64,000 nucleotides of DNA from Aristolochia californica (Eukaryota; Streptophyta; Magnoliopsida; Piperales; Aristolochiaceae), in the NCBI GenBank assembly GCA_029961685.1, contig JARWKL010000006.1, positions 4,836,001 through 4,900,000 on the forward strand, written 5' to 3'. This document shows positions 1-10,423 of the stretch, one piece after another. A model generated the notes under the pieces. It was not told where the DNA came from. It did not search any database and saw only the letters and a program-made list of their open reading frames with translations. Numbering within the stretch: the first letter of the stretch is position 1; every line of letters begins with the position of its first letter. The translations under genes were made by a program, and so were the position numbers.

Positions 1-168
1 CAATGGAAAAGAAAATAAAAGAAAATGAGAATTTGACCATTAGTATTCCTAAAAATAGTTATTAAAAATGAGATACTTGATCAAATTTTCCTTTTCACAA
101 ACTATTTTTGGAATAATAATGGTCAAATTCTTTTTTTTTTTTATATTTTCCATGGGGTTCCAAATAGA
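1..168. repeat. Foldback MITE, left end at window edge
   Basis: Two arms of about 58 bp are near-perfect inverted repeats. Positions 1-60 read towards AATAGTT, and 100-156 read back from AACTATTTTT through GGTCAAATTC to TTTTCCATGG. The spacer is only about 40 bp. There is no coding capacity. Short foldback elements like this are usually non-autonomous DNA transposons. The outer tip, GGGGTTCCAAATAG near 155-168, has no visible partner because the left tip would lie before base 1. The target duplication therefore cannot be checked. Confidence 0.6.
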
Positions 169-188
169 CTAGTCTAGTTATAGGTACT

Positions 189-439
189 TGTTGAAGACGA
201 ATGGTAAGATTGACCATTTATGCTCAGGTCAGTTTCTGACTTCATGTCCCATCTGATAAGGCATGAGCATAATCCCTTCAATTATTGGATAAGATCGCAT
301 GGGATTTATCCCATGTTGTACTTATCTTATCATATAAAACTTATGTTCTCTATTATAAATTGTATAAATACCACCCTTACTCAATTGTAAAGGTGTGGTT
401 CAATTCATCCTCTAATATGGTTTAGTTCAACATCTAACA
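189..439 (+). repeat. Left LTR of small element A
   Basis: The segment begins TGTTG and ends in ACA directly before a primer-binding-site-like sequence. It contains a TATA-like TATAAATA at about 363-370. Bases 271-394 match 9664-9783 at high identity in the same orientation, and the first 25 bases resemble 6624-6650. I read it as the 5' LTR of a short element whose right LTR was split by element C. Confidence 0.55.
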
Positions 440-451
440 TGGTATCATAGC
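440..451 (+). other. Primer-binding site of element A
   Basis: TGGTATCATAGC follows the LTR end directly. It differs by one base from the usual plant copia site TGGTATCAGAGC, which pairs with the tRNA-Met 3' end. Confidence 0.5.
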
Positions 452-546
452 AGATCGATCCCTTTACATCTGTTGCAGATCGATCATAGCAGATCGATCC
501 CTTTGCCTCTTCACCCATAACTCACTCTCTGCCACACCCTCCCAAG

Positions 547-800
547 ATGAAAAACCCAAATGATTCGCTCTCGATTCCGTCTACCCCGGACACTACCAGT
601 GCCATTGCTCTTCCATCTCTTCCTCTGGGCAATGCAATTCCGTTGGCCCTAGCCGCTACTAGTGCCGCTGCTCTTCACCATCTCTTCTTCGGACGATGCG
701 ATTCCATTGCCCCAACTGCTATCAGTGCCACTAATCTTCCATCTCTTCCTCTAGATGATGTGATTCTGTCCGCCCTAGCAACTACTAGTGTCGCTGCTCT
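547..800 (+). pseudogene. Repeat-protein ORF of element A, cut by element B
   Basis: An ATG at 547 lies about 95 bp after the primer-binding site, where a copia gag would start. It opens a frame made of a degenerate unit of about 21 residues rich in Ala, Ser, Pro and Leu (AATSAAALHHLF, AISATNLPSLPL). The frame runs into element B at 801, so the end of the track is not native. The repeats resume after B at 6031, but with frame changes. No known domain is recognised. It may be a decayed gag N-terminus expanded by tandem duplication, or simply a translated satellite. Function is unknown. Confidence 0.35.
560..800 (+). repeat. Tandem repeat, left part (about 60-bp unit)
   Basis: About four degenerate units are visible, each containing CCATCTCTTC, then GATGCGATTC, then GCTACTAGTGCCGCTGCTCT or variants. 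The array stops exactly where element B begins and resumes after it at 6031. Confidence 0.8.
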
Positions 801-1418
801 GCCCACACCACTCGAGCAGGACATGGAGGGGATTTTTCATATTCTCTTTTTCTCTAGCGTGTGCTGCACTTAAAGGGAAAATTAAGTTTCCCTCAATGAT
901 TTTATTTATTCGTCCTCCTCAGGACTTACAAAATAGAGTGTGAAACAGAGAGAAGCTCTCGGCAGAAAGAGAGGCTCAAGAAGGACGACGCCGTTGCCAT
1001 TGCCAGTGCTACTGTTCGACACTGTTACCGAAAGAACAAAGTCTCGGGACTTGCCGGAAGAGAGAAGCCCTCGACAGAAAGAGAGGCTCGAGAAGGACGA
1101 CGCCGTTGCCGTCATCATTGCCGGTGCTGCTGTTCGACGTTGTTTCCAGAAGAAAAGAGTCTCGGAACTTGCCAGAAAAGAGAGGCTTATAAAGAACTCT
1201 GGGGCTTGCTATAACGGTGCATCGTTGTGCGCTACTGTGAGAGGAAGTAGAGAGAGAGACCGTGGTACTCTCCAGGACGACGTTGGTCCCCATTTTGTAT
1301 TGTGATTCCTCCATTATAATAAAATCCTCTATAGCTCCCATGGATGTAGGCAATTTTTTGAACCACATAAATTTTGTGTCGTGCGTGATTACTTTATTGT
1401 CGTTGTTTTTCCATAACA
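801..1418 (+). repeat. 5' LTR of copia B (start truncated)
   Basis: The sequence from CCACACCACTCGAGCAGG onward matches the 3' LTR from about 5435. It ends in CCATAACA just before the primer-binding site. The opening TATTGAGTAC of the right copy is missing. Confidence 0.85.
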
Positions 1419-1420
1419 AC

Positions 1421-1432
1421 TGGTATCAGAGC
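1421..1432 (+). other. Primer-binding site of copia B
   Basis: TGGTATCAGAGC is an exact match to the standard plant copia tRNA-Met site, two bases after the LTR end. Confidence 0.9.
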
Positions 1433-1455
1433 TGAGGTTCGGGTCTAAGGGAAAA

Positions 1456-2220
1456 CGATAGCTAGAGATAAAGTGAAGGTATTGGGGATTGAGAAGTTTG
1501 ATGGCACGGACTTCGGATACTGGAGGATGCACATAGAGGACTACCTCTATGGGGAAAAAATTCCATCTTCCACTGTTGAGGAAGAAACCAGAAAAAAATG
1601 GAGGCCGATTGGAATCTGTTGGATCGACAAGTTCTGGAGATTATTTGGCTAACCCTGTCGAGATCCGTTGCACACAACGTCAGCAAGGTAAAGGTGACTG
1701 CAGGTCTCATAGAGGCTTTGTCAGGTATGTATGAAAAGCCTTCAATGAATAACAAGGCTTATTTGATGAAAAAGTTATTCAATTTGAAGATGGCAGATGG
1801 TACGTCTGTTGCACAACATCTGAATGATTTTAATTCTATCACAAATCAATTGTCGTCTGTTGAAATTGAATTTGATGATGAGATATGTGCACTGATACTA
1901 TTGGCTTCATTGCCAAATAGTTGGGAAGCCATGAGAATGGTTGTCAGTAATTCTGCCGATAAATCAAAATTGAAATATGATGATGTTCGTTATTTGATTT
2001 TGGCTGAGGAGGTGTGCAGGAGGGATTCAGGCGAGACCTCGAGTTCAAGTTCAGCATTGAATGTTGATTCTCGGGGGAGATCACATGACAGGAACTCAAA
2101 CAGAGGCATATCAAAATGAAAGAACAGGGGCAAGAGCAAGTTAAGGCCTGGTCGGCAAGTAACTTGCTGGAATTGTGGCAAAGCTGGCCACATAAAGAAG
2201 AATTGTAAAAACACTAAGAA
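1456..2220 (+). pseudogene. gag of copia B, broken
   Basis: The frame from about 1470 reads LGIEKFDGTDFGYWRMHIED, typical of the start of a copia gag, and shifts frame near 1560. The body continues at 1598-2119 as the UBN2-type gag core (FNLKMADGTSVAQHLNDF). A stop at 2117-2119 separates it from a CCHC zinc knuckle at about 2158-2208 (CWNCGKAGHIKKNC, spacing CX2CX4HX4C). In a working element this protein forms the virus-like particle and binds RNA. At least one frameshift and one stop show it is not functional. Confidence 0.85.
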
Positions 2221-2242
2221 GACCGAGAATGATAGTGCTAAT

Positions 2243-5200
2243 GTGGTAACTGAAGAAGTACAAGATGCACTATTGATTATAGTTCCTAGTCCAGTTGATG
2301 ACTGGATACTGGATTTAGGGGCTTCCTTCCATACATCTTACCATCGGGAGATAATGCAAAATTATGTTGCAGGTGACTTTGGGAAGGTGTATCTGGCTTT
2401 TGGAGAGGCTTTGAACGTGGTGGGGATGTGAGACATTGACATTACACTCCTCAACAAGAACAAATGGACCTTGCAAAAGGCCAGGCACATTCCTGAGTTG
2501 AAGAAGAACCTCATTTTTGTTGGGCAGCTAGATGATTGTGGCCATTCAGTGGTGTTCTCAGATAGCACCTGGAAGGTCACAAAAGGGGCATTGGTATTGG
2601 CTCGGGGTAAGAAAACTGGTACACTCTATTCGACTACTGGTTTGAATAACACTATTGCTACTACCATTGCAGAAAGCACAACAGATTTGTCGCATTGCAG
2701 GCTTGGCCATATGAATCAGATGGGCATGAAAGAACTTCTGTCCAGAGGCAAGCTACTAGAATTGAAATCAGTTGATCTTAGTATGTGTGAGAGTTGCATC
2801 ATGGGGAAACAAAAGAAGGCCAGTTTCTTGAAAAGTGGCAAAACACTGAAGAAAGAAAAACTAGACCTTGTGCATACATTTGTGTGAGGACCTTCCCTAG
2901 TGGCATCCCTTGGAGGTTCTTGTTACTATGTCACGTTCATTGATGATCATAGTAGGAAGGTATGGGTTTATTTTTTGAAGCATAAATTTGAAGTTTTTAA
3001 TGTGTTCAAAATTTGGAAAGCCATGGTTGAGACAGAGACAGGCTTGAAACTTAAATGTTTGAGGTCTGATAATGGTGGTGAGTATATTGATGGCGGGTTC
3101 AAGGAGTATTGTGCAACTCTGGGTATCAGAATGGAGAAGACCATTCTTGGGACGCCATAACAAAATGGAGTTGTTGAACATATGAACAGAACCATAAATG
3201 AGTGTGCTAGAAGCATGAGGCTGCACGCTGGATTACCACCTACTTTCTGGGCAGATGCAATCAGTACTGCAGTGTACTTGATAAACAAAGGGCCATCCGT
3301 TCCATTGGATTGTGGATTGCCTGAGGAGGTCTGGAGCGGGAAAGAGGTTAAATTTTCTCACCTTAAAACTTTTGGTTGTCTTTCTTATGTTCTTGTTGAT
3401 TCTGATGCTTGTAGTAAACTTGAAGCTAAGTCAAAGAAATGTTATTTTATTGGCTATGGAGACAAGGCATTTGGCTATTGTTTCTGGGATAATCAGGGTC
3501 AAAAGATTATAAGAAGCATGAATGTGATTTTCAATGAGAAGATTGTGTACAAGGACAAGTCCAGTACAGTTGTTGAACCAGCTCCTCAAGAGTCTGAGTT
3601 TGTGAGATTGGATGACCTACCAGAAGCCACAGTGCAGTGTAGAGATGCGAGTGACGGGGAGAGAGGGTCCAGTGCACCGATTCCTATTATTCTGCAGTCA
3701 GATCCAAAGCCGTTCACTCCTGCAGCTGCAGTTCGTAGGGCAGTTAGGACTATTCGGTCTCCTCAGTGTTTTTCACCTACTTTGAATTATATTATGTTGA
3801 CAGATGGTGGAGAACCGCAGAGTTACGAAGAAACCTTGGAAGATGAAAATTCTAGTAAGTGGGAGCTGGCCATGAAGCATGAGATGGATTCCCTGTTAGG
3901 AATCAAACATGGGAGTTGGCAGAACTACTACCAGGGAAGAAGGCATTGCACAACAAGTGGGTGTACCGGGTAAAAACTGAGCATGATGACAGTAAGAGGT
4001 ACAAGGTTAGACTTGTTGTAAAGGGCTTTCAGGAGAAGCAGGGTGTTGATTACTCTGAGATTTTCTCTCCCGTGGTGAAGATTACAACCATCAGGTTAGT
4101 ACTGGCCATGGCTGCTATTGAAGATTTATTTCTTGAGCAATTAGATGTGAAGACAACCTTTCTTCATGGAGACCTTGAAGAAGACATTTACATGCGCCAA
4201 CCTGAGGGGTTTGTAGTACAGGGAAAGGAAGGTTTAGTTTGCAGACTGAAGAAGAGCTAGTATGGCCTGAAGCAAACTCCTAGACAGTTGTATAAGAAAT
4301 TTGACAGCTTCAAGTGCAGTGTAGGGTACATCAGATGTTAGGCAGATCATTGTTGTTATGTCAGATTTTTTGACAATTCTTACATTATTTTTTTGTTGTA
4401 TGTGAATGACATGCTTATTGTAGGGGCTAATATTGATGAGATAAATAATCTAAAGAAGCAGATGTCAGAGCTCTTTGCAATGAAGGATTTGGGAGCTGTG
4501 AAGCAAATCCTTGGTATGAGAATTGTCAGAGACAGAGTCAGAGGCACGTTGAGACTCTCGCAGGTTGAGCATGTGAAAACGATACTCAGGAGGTTCAATA
4601 TGAACAAGGCCAAACCGGTTGGCACACCCTTGGGCAACACTTTAGACTCAGCAAGGATCAGTCACCCAAGTCAGAGGAGGAACAAGATTACACGAGTAAG
4701 GTTCCTTATGCCTCAGCCCTTGGTTCACTTATGTATGCTATGGTTTGCACTAGACCGGATATTGTTCATGCAGTAGGAGTTGTGAGTAGATACATGAGTA
4801 ACCCAGAAAAACAACATTGGGAAACAGTGAAGTGGATTCTAAGGTACCTAAAAGGCTCCTCATAAACGTGCATGTGTTTCTATGGAGAGAGCTTAGAGGT
4901 GAGGGGCTATGTTGATTCTGATTTAGCTGGAGATGTTGATAGCAGAAAAAGTACCATAGGGTTTGTTTACACTTTGGGTGGTACTGCAGTTTCATGTGGT
5001 TCTAATCTACAAAAAATAGTTTATTTGTCTACTATAGAAGTTGAGTACATTGCAATATCAGAAGCTACAAAAGAGAAGATCTGGCTATAGGGTTTCTTGG
5101 AGGAATTGGGCAAAAAAATCAGAATGGCACTCTCTACAGCGATAGTTAGAGTGTCATATTCCTTGCCAAGAACCCAACATTTCATTCCAGGACTAAGCAC

Positions 5201-5381
5201 ATTCAGATCAGGTATCACTTTATACGATGACAGATAGTTGTTACTTGAGAAAATTTGTGGAAGAAAGAACCTTAATGATATGTTGACAGAGGGTGTTACA
5301 CTTGGGTCTTCTAGTATGAAGACAAGGGGCAGTGAGTTGCAGAGGTGGAGGATATCATGTTTGAGGAAGAGGGCGATATAG
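2243..5381 (+). pseudogene. pol of copia B, broken
   Basis: Domains follow copia order. Protease is near 2300 with DLGAS in place of the catalytic DSGAS. The GAG-pre-integrase region is at 2471-2887 (CRLGHMNQ, CESCIMGKQ). The integrase core is at 2900-3400 (FIDDHSRKVW, SDNGGEY) with a stop at 3158-3160 just before QNGVVEH. Reverse transcriptase starts at about 3916 (HNKWVYRVK, QLDVKTTFLHGDL), with stop 4258-4260 before YGLKQ. The catalytic box at about 4396 reads YVND instead of YVDD. RNase H is at 4872-5090 (VDSDLAGD, RKSTIGFV). The altered catalytic motifs and multiple stops show it is dead. Confidence 0.9.
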
Positions 5382-5396
5382 TGGGTGAACCAGTCT

Positions 5397-5408
5397 CCAA
5401 GTGGGAGA
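5397..5408 (+). other. Polypurine tract of copia B
   Basis: CCAAGTGGGAGA lies just before the 3' LTR start. It is the form usual in this copia lineage and would prime plus-strand DNA synthesis. Confidence 0.7.
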
Positions 5409-5410
5409 AT

Positions 5411-6028
5411 TATTGAGTACTATGGAGCCTAGTCCACACCACTCGAGCAGGACATGGAGGGGATTTTGCATATTTTCTTTTTCTCTAGTGTGTGCTGCAC
5501 TTAAAGGGAAAATTAAGTTTCCCTCTATGATTTTATTTATTCGTCCTCCTTGAGACTTACAGAACAGAGTACGAAACAGAAACAAGCTCTCGGCAGAAAG
5601 AGAGGCTCAAGAAGGACGACGTCATTGCCGTCGTCATTGTCGGAAGAACAAAGTCTCGGGACTTGCTGGAAGAGAGAAGCACTCGGCATAAAGAGAGGCT
5701 TGAGAAGGACGACGCCGTTTCCATCGTTGTTGCCGGTGCTGCTGTTCGACGCTGTTACCAGAAGAACAGAGTCTCGGGACTTGCCGAAACAGAGAGGCTT
5801 ACAGAGAACTCTCGGGCTTGCTTTAACTGTGCGTCGTTGTGTGCTGTTGTGAGAGGAAGTAGAGAGAGAGACCACGATACTCTCCAGGACGACGCTGGTC
5901 CCCATTTTGTATTGTGATTCCTCCATTATAATAAAATCCTCTGCAACTCCCGTAGACGTAGGCAATTTTCTGAAGTATGTAAATTTTTTGTCGTGTGTGA
6001 TTACTTTATTGTTGTTGTTTTTCCATAA
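5411..6028 (+). repeat. 3' LTR of copia B
   Basis: It starts TATTGAGTAC (expected TGTTGA) after the polypurine tract and ends CCATAA before the A repeat resumes. It is clearly homologous to 801-1418 but carries indels, including a deletion near 5630. The insertion is therefore old. Confidence 0.85.
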
Positions 6029-6030
6029 GA

Positions 6031-6547
6031 TTTCCACATCTCTTCATCGGATGATGCGATTCCATCTCCCCCAACGCTACCAATGTCACTGCTCTTCCAT
6101 CTCTTCACTGGACGATGCGATTTCATCTGTCCCAGTACTACCAGTGCCGCTGCTCTTCCATATCTCTTCACCGAATGATGCGATTCTGTCCACCCCAACT
6201 GTTACCAGTGTCGTTGCTTTTCCACATCTCTTCATCGGATGATGCGTTCTCTTCGATTCCATTTGCCCTAGTCGCTACCAGTGTTGTTGCTTTTCTACAT
6301 CTCTTCACCGGACAATGCAATTTCGTCCGCCTCAATCGCTACCAGTGCCGCTGCTCTTCCACATCTCTTCACTGGAAGTTGCGATCCCGTCCGCCCCAGT
6401 CGCTACCAAAGCCGCTGCTCTTCCGCATCTCTTCACCAGATGATGCATTTTCATCCATTCCATCTACCCCAACTTGTGCCATTGCTCTTCCACATCTCTT
6501 CACCGAATGATGCGATTCCGTCCGCCCCAGCTGCTACCACTGCCGCT
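6031..6547 (+). repeat. Tandem repeat, right part (about 63-bp unit)
   Basis: About eight units follow the pattern CCACATCTCTTCACCGG, ATGATGCGATTCCGTCC, GCTACCAGTGCCGCTGCTCT with point changes. This continues the array broken at 800. Together with the left part, roughly twelve units lie in the interior of element A. Confidence 0.85.
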
Positions 6548-6623
6548 GCTCTTCCCATCATTTTGCTTCCAAGAACCCTCAAAACAAATCTCCTTACATA
6601 CCCAGTGTCAAGTTTACAGTTTC

Positions 6624-6687
6624 TGTTGCAATGAGACAAGATTGACCTCTCTAATAAGTGGCCTATAGGCATGATAAGAGATAAACA
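6624..6687 (+). repeat. Right LTR of element A, first part
   Basis: It starts TGTTGCAATG and shares AAGATTGACC with the left LTR (189 onward). It is interrupted at 6688 by element C and resumes at 9660. Identity is low here, so the start is tentative. Confidence 0.4.
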
Positions 6688-7136
6688 TGTTGGAAAATGG
6701 GCCCAAGCCCACACGACCAAGGAAGGCCTACATATCTAAGAGTGTTAGAAGATGGGTAGAAGCTCATAAGTTATGGACCCACCATGATCACACAGACTGG
6801 TGGAACACACCATGATCACGTGAGGTAGCATTATGAGTCTTACACAATAAGAAGTCTTATACAAGAAGAAGTCTTACAGAGCCACAATTATTATGGAAAG
6901 AGGTCTCATAGATGAGTTTTAGTTTAAAAGTGTTTTAGTTATGTTAGTCTTATATTTGTATTAGGTTATTTAATTATGCTAGGACTTGTCTTTAAGTGTT
7001 AGAGTTTCGGTGTAATTGGGACAAATGTAGTTTAATTGTAGTTGGACTCTATTACTTTCCTCTTGTATAAATAGAGGTTCATGTACCCTGATTATAATAA
7101 GTCAATGAAGTATTTCTCTTTTCCATAAATTCAACA
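6688..7136 (+). repeat. 5' LTR of element C
   Basis: It begins TGTTGGAAAATGGGCCCAAG and ends AATTCAACA. A TATA-like TATAAATAGAGG near 7066 marks the likely LTR promoter. It matches 9215-9659 throughout. Confidence 0.9.
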
Positions 7137-7148
7137 TGGTAACAGAGC
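7137..7148 (+). other. Primer-binding site of element C
   Basis: TGGTAACAGAGC is adjacent to the LTR end. It differs by one base from the standard tRNA-Met site. Confidence 0.8.
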
Positions 7149-9098
7149 AGGTTTTGTGAGTTGACTTGGTCAACCCACAGAGGTAATATGATCATTTTCT
7201 GATTTATTATCTCTAGTAGTTTAAGCTCGTATTTATCTTTTTTTTTTCAGTCCCTATACCCAATATTTGATTTACGTTTTTACATCTATACTGAGCTTTT
7301 TATATTTCATATTATATATTCATGTAAAGATATTTGAGTCTATTCCAACGAAAAATGAATTTTTGAAATTGGAGTTTTATAAAAAGGGAAATTAATATTT
7401 GAATCAATAAAGGTCAAATTGCAAGAGAGTTTGAGAAGTAGTAGAAGGCTTCAACTTTCAAGCCATTTTATGCTATTAAGAATGAGACTTTTTTATATGA
7501 AAATATTGATCTTGGAAGAGTCACTGGTCATGCAAGCAAAAGGAGAATGGGTACTTAGTTCAACTAGATGATAGAGACCGAAATCTATCAAATTATATTT
7601 CTCAATAGAAGTAAATTTTATGAAGTAAAGTTATACTTGGATTAAAGGTATTTAATTCTATTTTTAGAAGGAGAAAGTTTCATATCAATCTGATCTATAT
7701 TTAAGGATATATTCTTATTGGCATAATCAAAGGTCATGTTGGTATCCTATTGCATTGGAAAGTCCAAATTTAAGCCAAATTATTTCATGTGTCCTTATTA
7801 CTCTTAAGGAATTTTATTATTTAGCCATTATCTATTGCTATACTACTACAAATTTGGTACATGTTATTTTGGGCATTGGCTCATTTTCGCTGCTATTATT
7901 GTAACTCTTTGACTGAGATATTATTATGAAAGAAGGACTCCTTGGTTGCTATCTATTGTCAGCATTGGTTATCCTGATGAAGATTTGAATAAAGAACATT
8001 GTGGCCCCATCATTTTATTTTCCTTTGATTCCCATTATCATGTTATTGTTATTGTTATTACTACATTTATGTTATTTAGTTCAAGTTGGGATCACTGCTT
8101 TACCTCCCAGCTTGAGGGGTAGAAGTAGAAGAAGTACCCGAAAAATGTATTTCATATGTTGTGGTAATTTTAATGTGACAAAAATATTAAAGAAAAGGGG
8201 GAGCACAAAAATGAAGCTTTTGCATCTAAGAAGAAGTTTTTGCAACAAAGAAAATTGAAGACCAAGAATCTTGACTCGCAATAATAATTGTGGTAATTAT
8301 TGGTGATACCTGACTCGGCTTGACTCGATTCTATTTCTCAGACCGAATTATTATTTTTCAGGTACTCGCAACATATTCCTTGATCAACATAGTATTTGGT
8401 GCAAATACTCTCACATAGGATTATTTCATGGGTCCTTTTACAAGGATTTTTTTTGGTTTGTATTATATGGGTTCAGACCCATTTCTGCTGCAGCTATTGT
8501 GTCTCTTTGGATGAAACATTATTATTGAAGAAGTGGTAACCTCAGCATTCTATCTTCCTTTTTACCCATTACCTATTGGTTATTTGACAACCTTACTCCT
8601 ACCATCCTTTATTTGACTCTCACATACATCTTTAGGCCAACCTTTTGCGTGTTGCTTCGGTTAAGAGTTTAAGTCTATACATATATACATATCCTTGTTT
8701 TAAGTCCATTGAGACTATGTTATATATATACCCGTGGGTCTTTTATCGTTGCCTTGTGAATGACAGACATTACCCACTTATCACGTTTGAGAGTCGGTGC
8801 CCGAGTTGGTACACTGTGATGGAGGATATTTGGTACATATATGTTACCCCCTTAATTGGCATTTATTACTCCTACAACTTGAGAGTCATTGTCCTGTGGA
8901 GGGACACGGTGATGAAGGAGTTTTACTACACTTCTGAGTATTGCATATAAACCCATTACCTGTGAAAGATAGAAGTGCCACTACCCGCAAATGATAGGAG
9001 TGTGCCCTAAATCCAGCATGAGTTATGACTGGAGTATGGAGTGATTTTACTCTCACTTATCTTATGCCAACTGGGCCTCATGGAAGAGAACACCAGCG
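7149..9098 (+). other. Non-coding interior of element C
   Basis: I recognise no protein domain on either strand. Parts near 7790-7980 match the reverse complement of 35340-35520 inside element F. This supports a shared non-coding interior rather than random filler. Confidence 0.6.
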
Positions 9099-9153
9099 TG
9101 AGGGGGAGTGTTGGAAGATATGGAGGACTGCCATTTTATACGAGAAAATCATA

Positions 9154-9207
9154 TACATCATTTGCAGCAAGTTAGGAGTTCATGATGTTCTCTCACCCCC
9201 AACTTGA
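9154..9207 (+). pseudogene. Last codons of a copia pol in element C
   Basis: The frame reads YIICSKLGVHDVLSPPT then stop, immediately before the polypurine tract. Element D ends its pol with [16 protein letters not shown] and stop, and element F with ICNKLSIYDVLSPPA and stop. This is the only pol remnant in C and links it to D. Confidence 0.75.
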
Positions 9208-9214
9208 GGGGGAG
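9203..9214 (+). other. Polypurine tract of element C
   Basis: CTTGAGGGGGAG directly precedes the 3' LTR. A second copy, TGAGGGGGAG at 9099-9108 followed by TGTTGGAAGATA, lies about 106 bp upstream. Confidence 0.8.
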
Positions 9215-9659
9215 TGTTGGGAGATAGGCCCAAGCTCACATGACTAATGAAGGCCCACATATCTAAGAGTGTTGGAAGATGGGCTTGAGCCCATAAGATA
9301 TGGACCTACCATGATCACATGAGTTGGTGGGATCCACCATGATCACGTGAGGTGGCATTATGAGTTTTACACAATAAGAAGTCTTACACAAGAAGAAGTC
9401 TTACAGAGCCACAATTATTATGGAAGGAGGTCTCACAGAAGAGTTTCAATTTAAGGGTGTTTTAGTCATGTTAGTCTTCTATTTATATTGAGTTATTTAA
9501 TTATGCTAGGACTTATCTTTGTTAGAGTTTGGGTGTAATTTAGACAAAGGTAGTTTAATTGTAGTTGGACTTTACTACTTTCCTTTATTATAAATAGAGA
9601 TTCATATACTCTGATTATAATACGTCAATGAAGTATTTATCTTTTCCATAAATTCAACA
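9215..9659 (+). repeat. 3' LTR of element C
   Basis: It starts TGTTGGGAGATAGGCCCAAG and ends AATTCAACA. It is homologous over its full length to 6688-7136, with scattered substitutions. Confidence 0.9.
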
Positions 9660-9783
9660 AAATATAATCTCAATTATCAAATAAGATCCAATTGGATTTA
9701 TCCTATGTTGTATTTATCTTATCATATAAAGTTTATCTTCTCTATTCTAAATAGTATAAATAACCACCCTTACTCAATTGTAT
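9660..9783 (+). repeat. Right LTR of element A, second part
   Basis: 9664-9783 aligns with 271-394 at close to nine bases in ten by eye, including TTATCTTATCATATAAA and CCACCCTTACTCAATTGTA. It continues the LTR split by element C. The end of the LTR is not recognisable after 9783. Confidence 0.65.
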
Positions 9784-10277
9784 GTGGGTGTGTGTTGGAG
9801 AGGGGGGGTGCTCTTGCAAATATCCCCTATTGTGTTAGTGAGCCTGTCTCAAGTCAGGTGCTCTTACTAATATGCCCTATTGGGTTAGAGAAGACCCGTC
9901 CTTGCCAGTATTATGTTGAGTCGGGTCAACTCAGCTTCTCCTTTAACCATGCTACTCTTATTAAGCTAATGTTTTTTATATTATTTTTATTTTTATAAAA
10001 ATAGCTTTTACTTTTAAATATTTATTTTAAAAATACAATTTTTTTTATCTTATTAGTTTTACTTTTTATTATTATTGGAATTTTATGGTTAAAAATAATT
10101 ATAATTTAAATAACATAGTTATTTTTAGTTTATTATTTGAATACTTTATCAAGTGTTCTAACAATTTTTTTATTTTTTTATAATTCAAACATAAATATAT
10201 TTATTTTATGACTATTTAAAATTTAATAATTTTTAGTTGGATAGGGCGAAGGACGGGTGAGGGTGGAGTGAGACGGG
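9784..10277. other. Spacer with short duplication, then AT-rich sequence
   Basis: 9807-9840 and 9857-9890 are an imperfect direct repeat (GGTGCTCTT...CCCTATTG, period 50). 9965-10240 is strongly AT-rich. No gene is seen. It is the distal upstream region of CLPR4. Confidence 0.5.
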
Positions 10278-10390
10278 AACAGGAGGAAGACACTCAGAAG
10301 ACGGAAAGAGGGCTGCATCGCCGTTAAGGGCTGAGGGAGCCGGTAACAGGAGGGTGACACTGCGCTAGACGAAAAGAGGGCTACATCGCC
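10278..10390 (+). repeat. Direct duplication in the CLPR4 leader
   Basis: 10278-10323 and 10345-10390 share AACAGGAGG, GACACT, AGACG, AAAGAGGGCT and CATCGCC, with a period of 67 bp. It ends 33 bp before the CLPR4 start codon, so it lies in the 5' UTR or core promoter. Confidence 0.8.
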
Positions 10391-10423
10391 TTGTCGGTCT
10401 GCAGTTTTACGGTGTAGACAGCC

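Larger units (their letters stand above)
801..6028 (+). mobile_element. Ty1/copia element B, decayed
   Basis: It has two LTRs (801-1418 and 5411-6028), a tRNA-Met primer-binding site, a polypurine tract and gag-pol in the copia order protease, integrase, reverse transcriptase, RNase H. Several in-frame stops and frameshifts interrupt the coding region, so it cannot encode its own enzymes. It sits inside the tandem repeat of element A. The left LTR lacks the first ~24 bp present in the right LTR, and I find no clean 5-bp target duplication. This suggests a small deletion at the left junction. Confidence 0.9.
6688..9659 (+). mobile_element. Non-autonomous LTR retrotransposon C
   Basis: It has LTRs at 6688-7136 and 9215-9659 (TGTTGG...TTCAACA), a primer-binding site, a polypurine tract and flanking AAACA/AAATA (4 of 5 bases match as a target duplication). 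The 2.1-kb interior has no gag, protease, integrase or reverse transcriptase. Only the last ~17 codons of a copia pol remain before the polypurine tract. Element F has the same LTR type and interior. Movement would need enzymes from an autonomous relative such as D. Confidence 0.85.

Noticed and set aside
8001..8950. Open frames in the interior of element C, including one of about 100 codons
   Set aside because: No domain, no homologous frame kept in element F, and AT-rich composition. They are chance frames in a non-coding interior.
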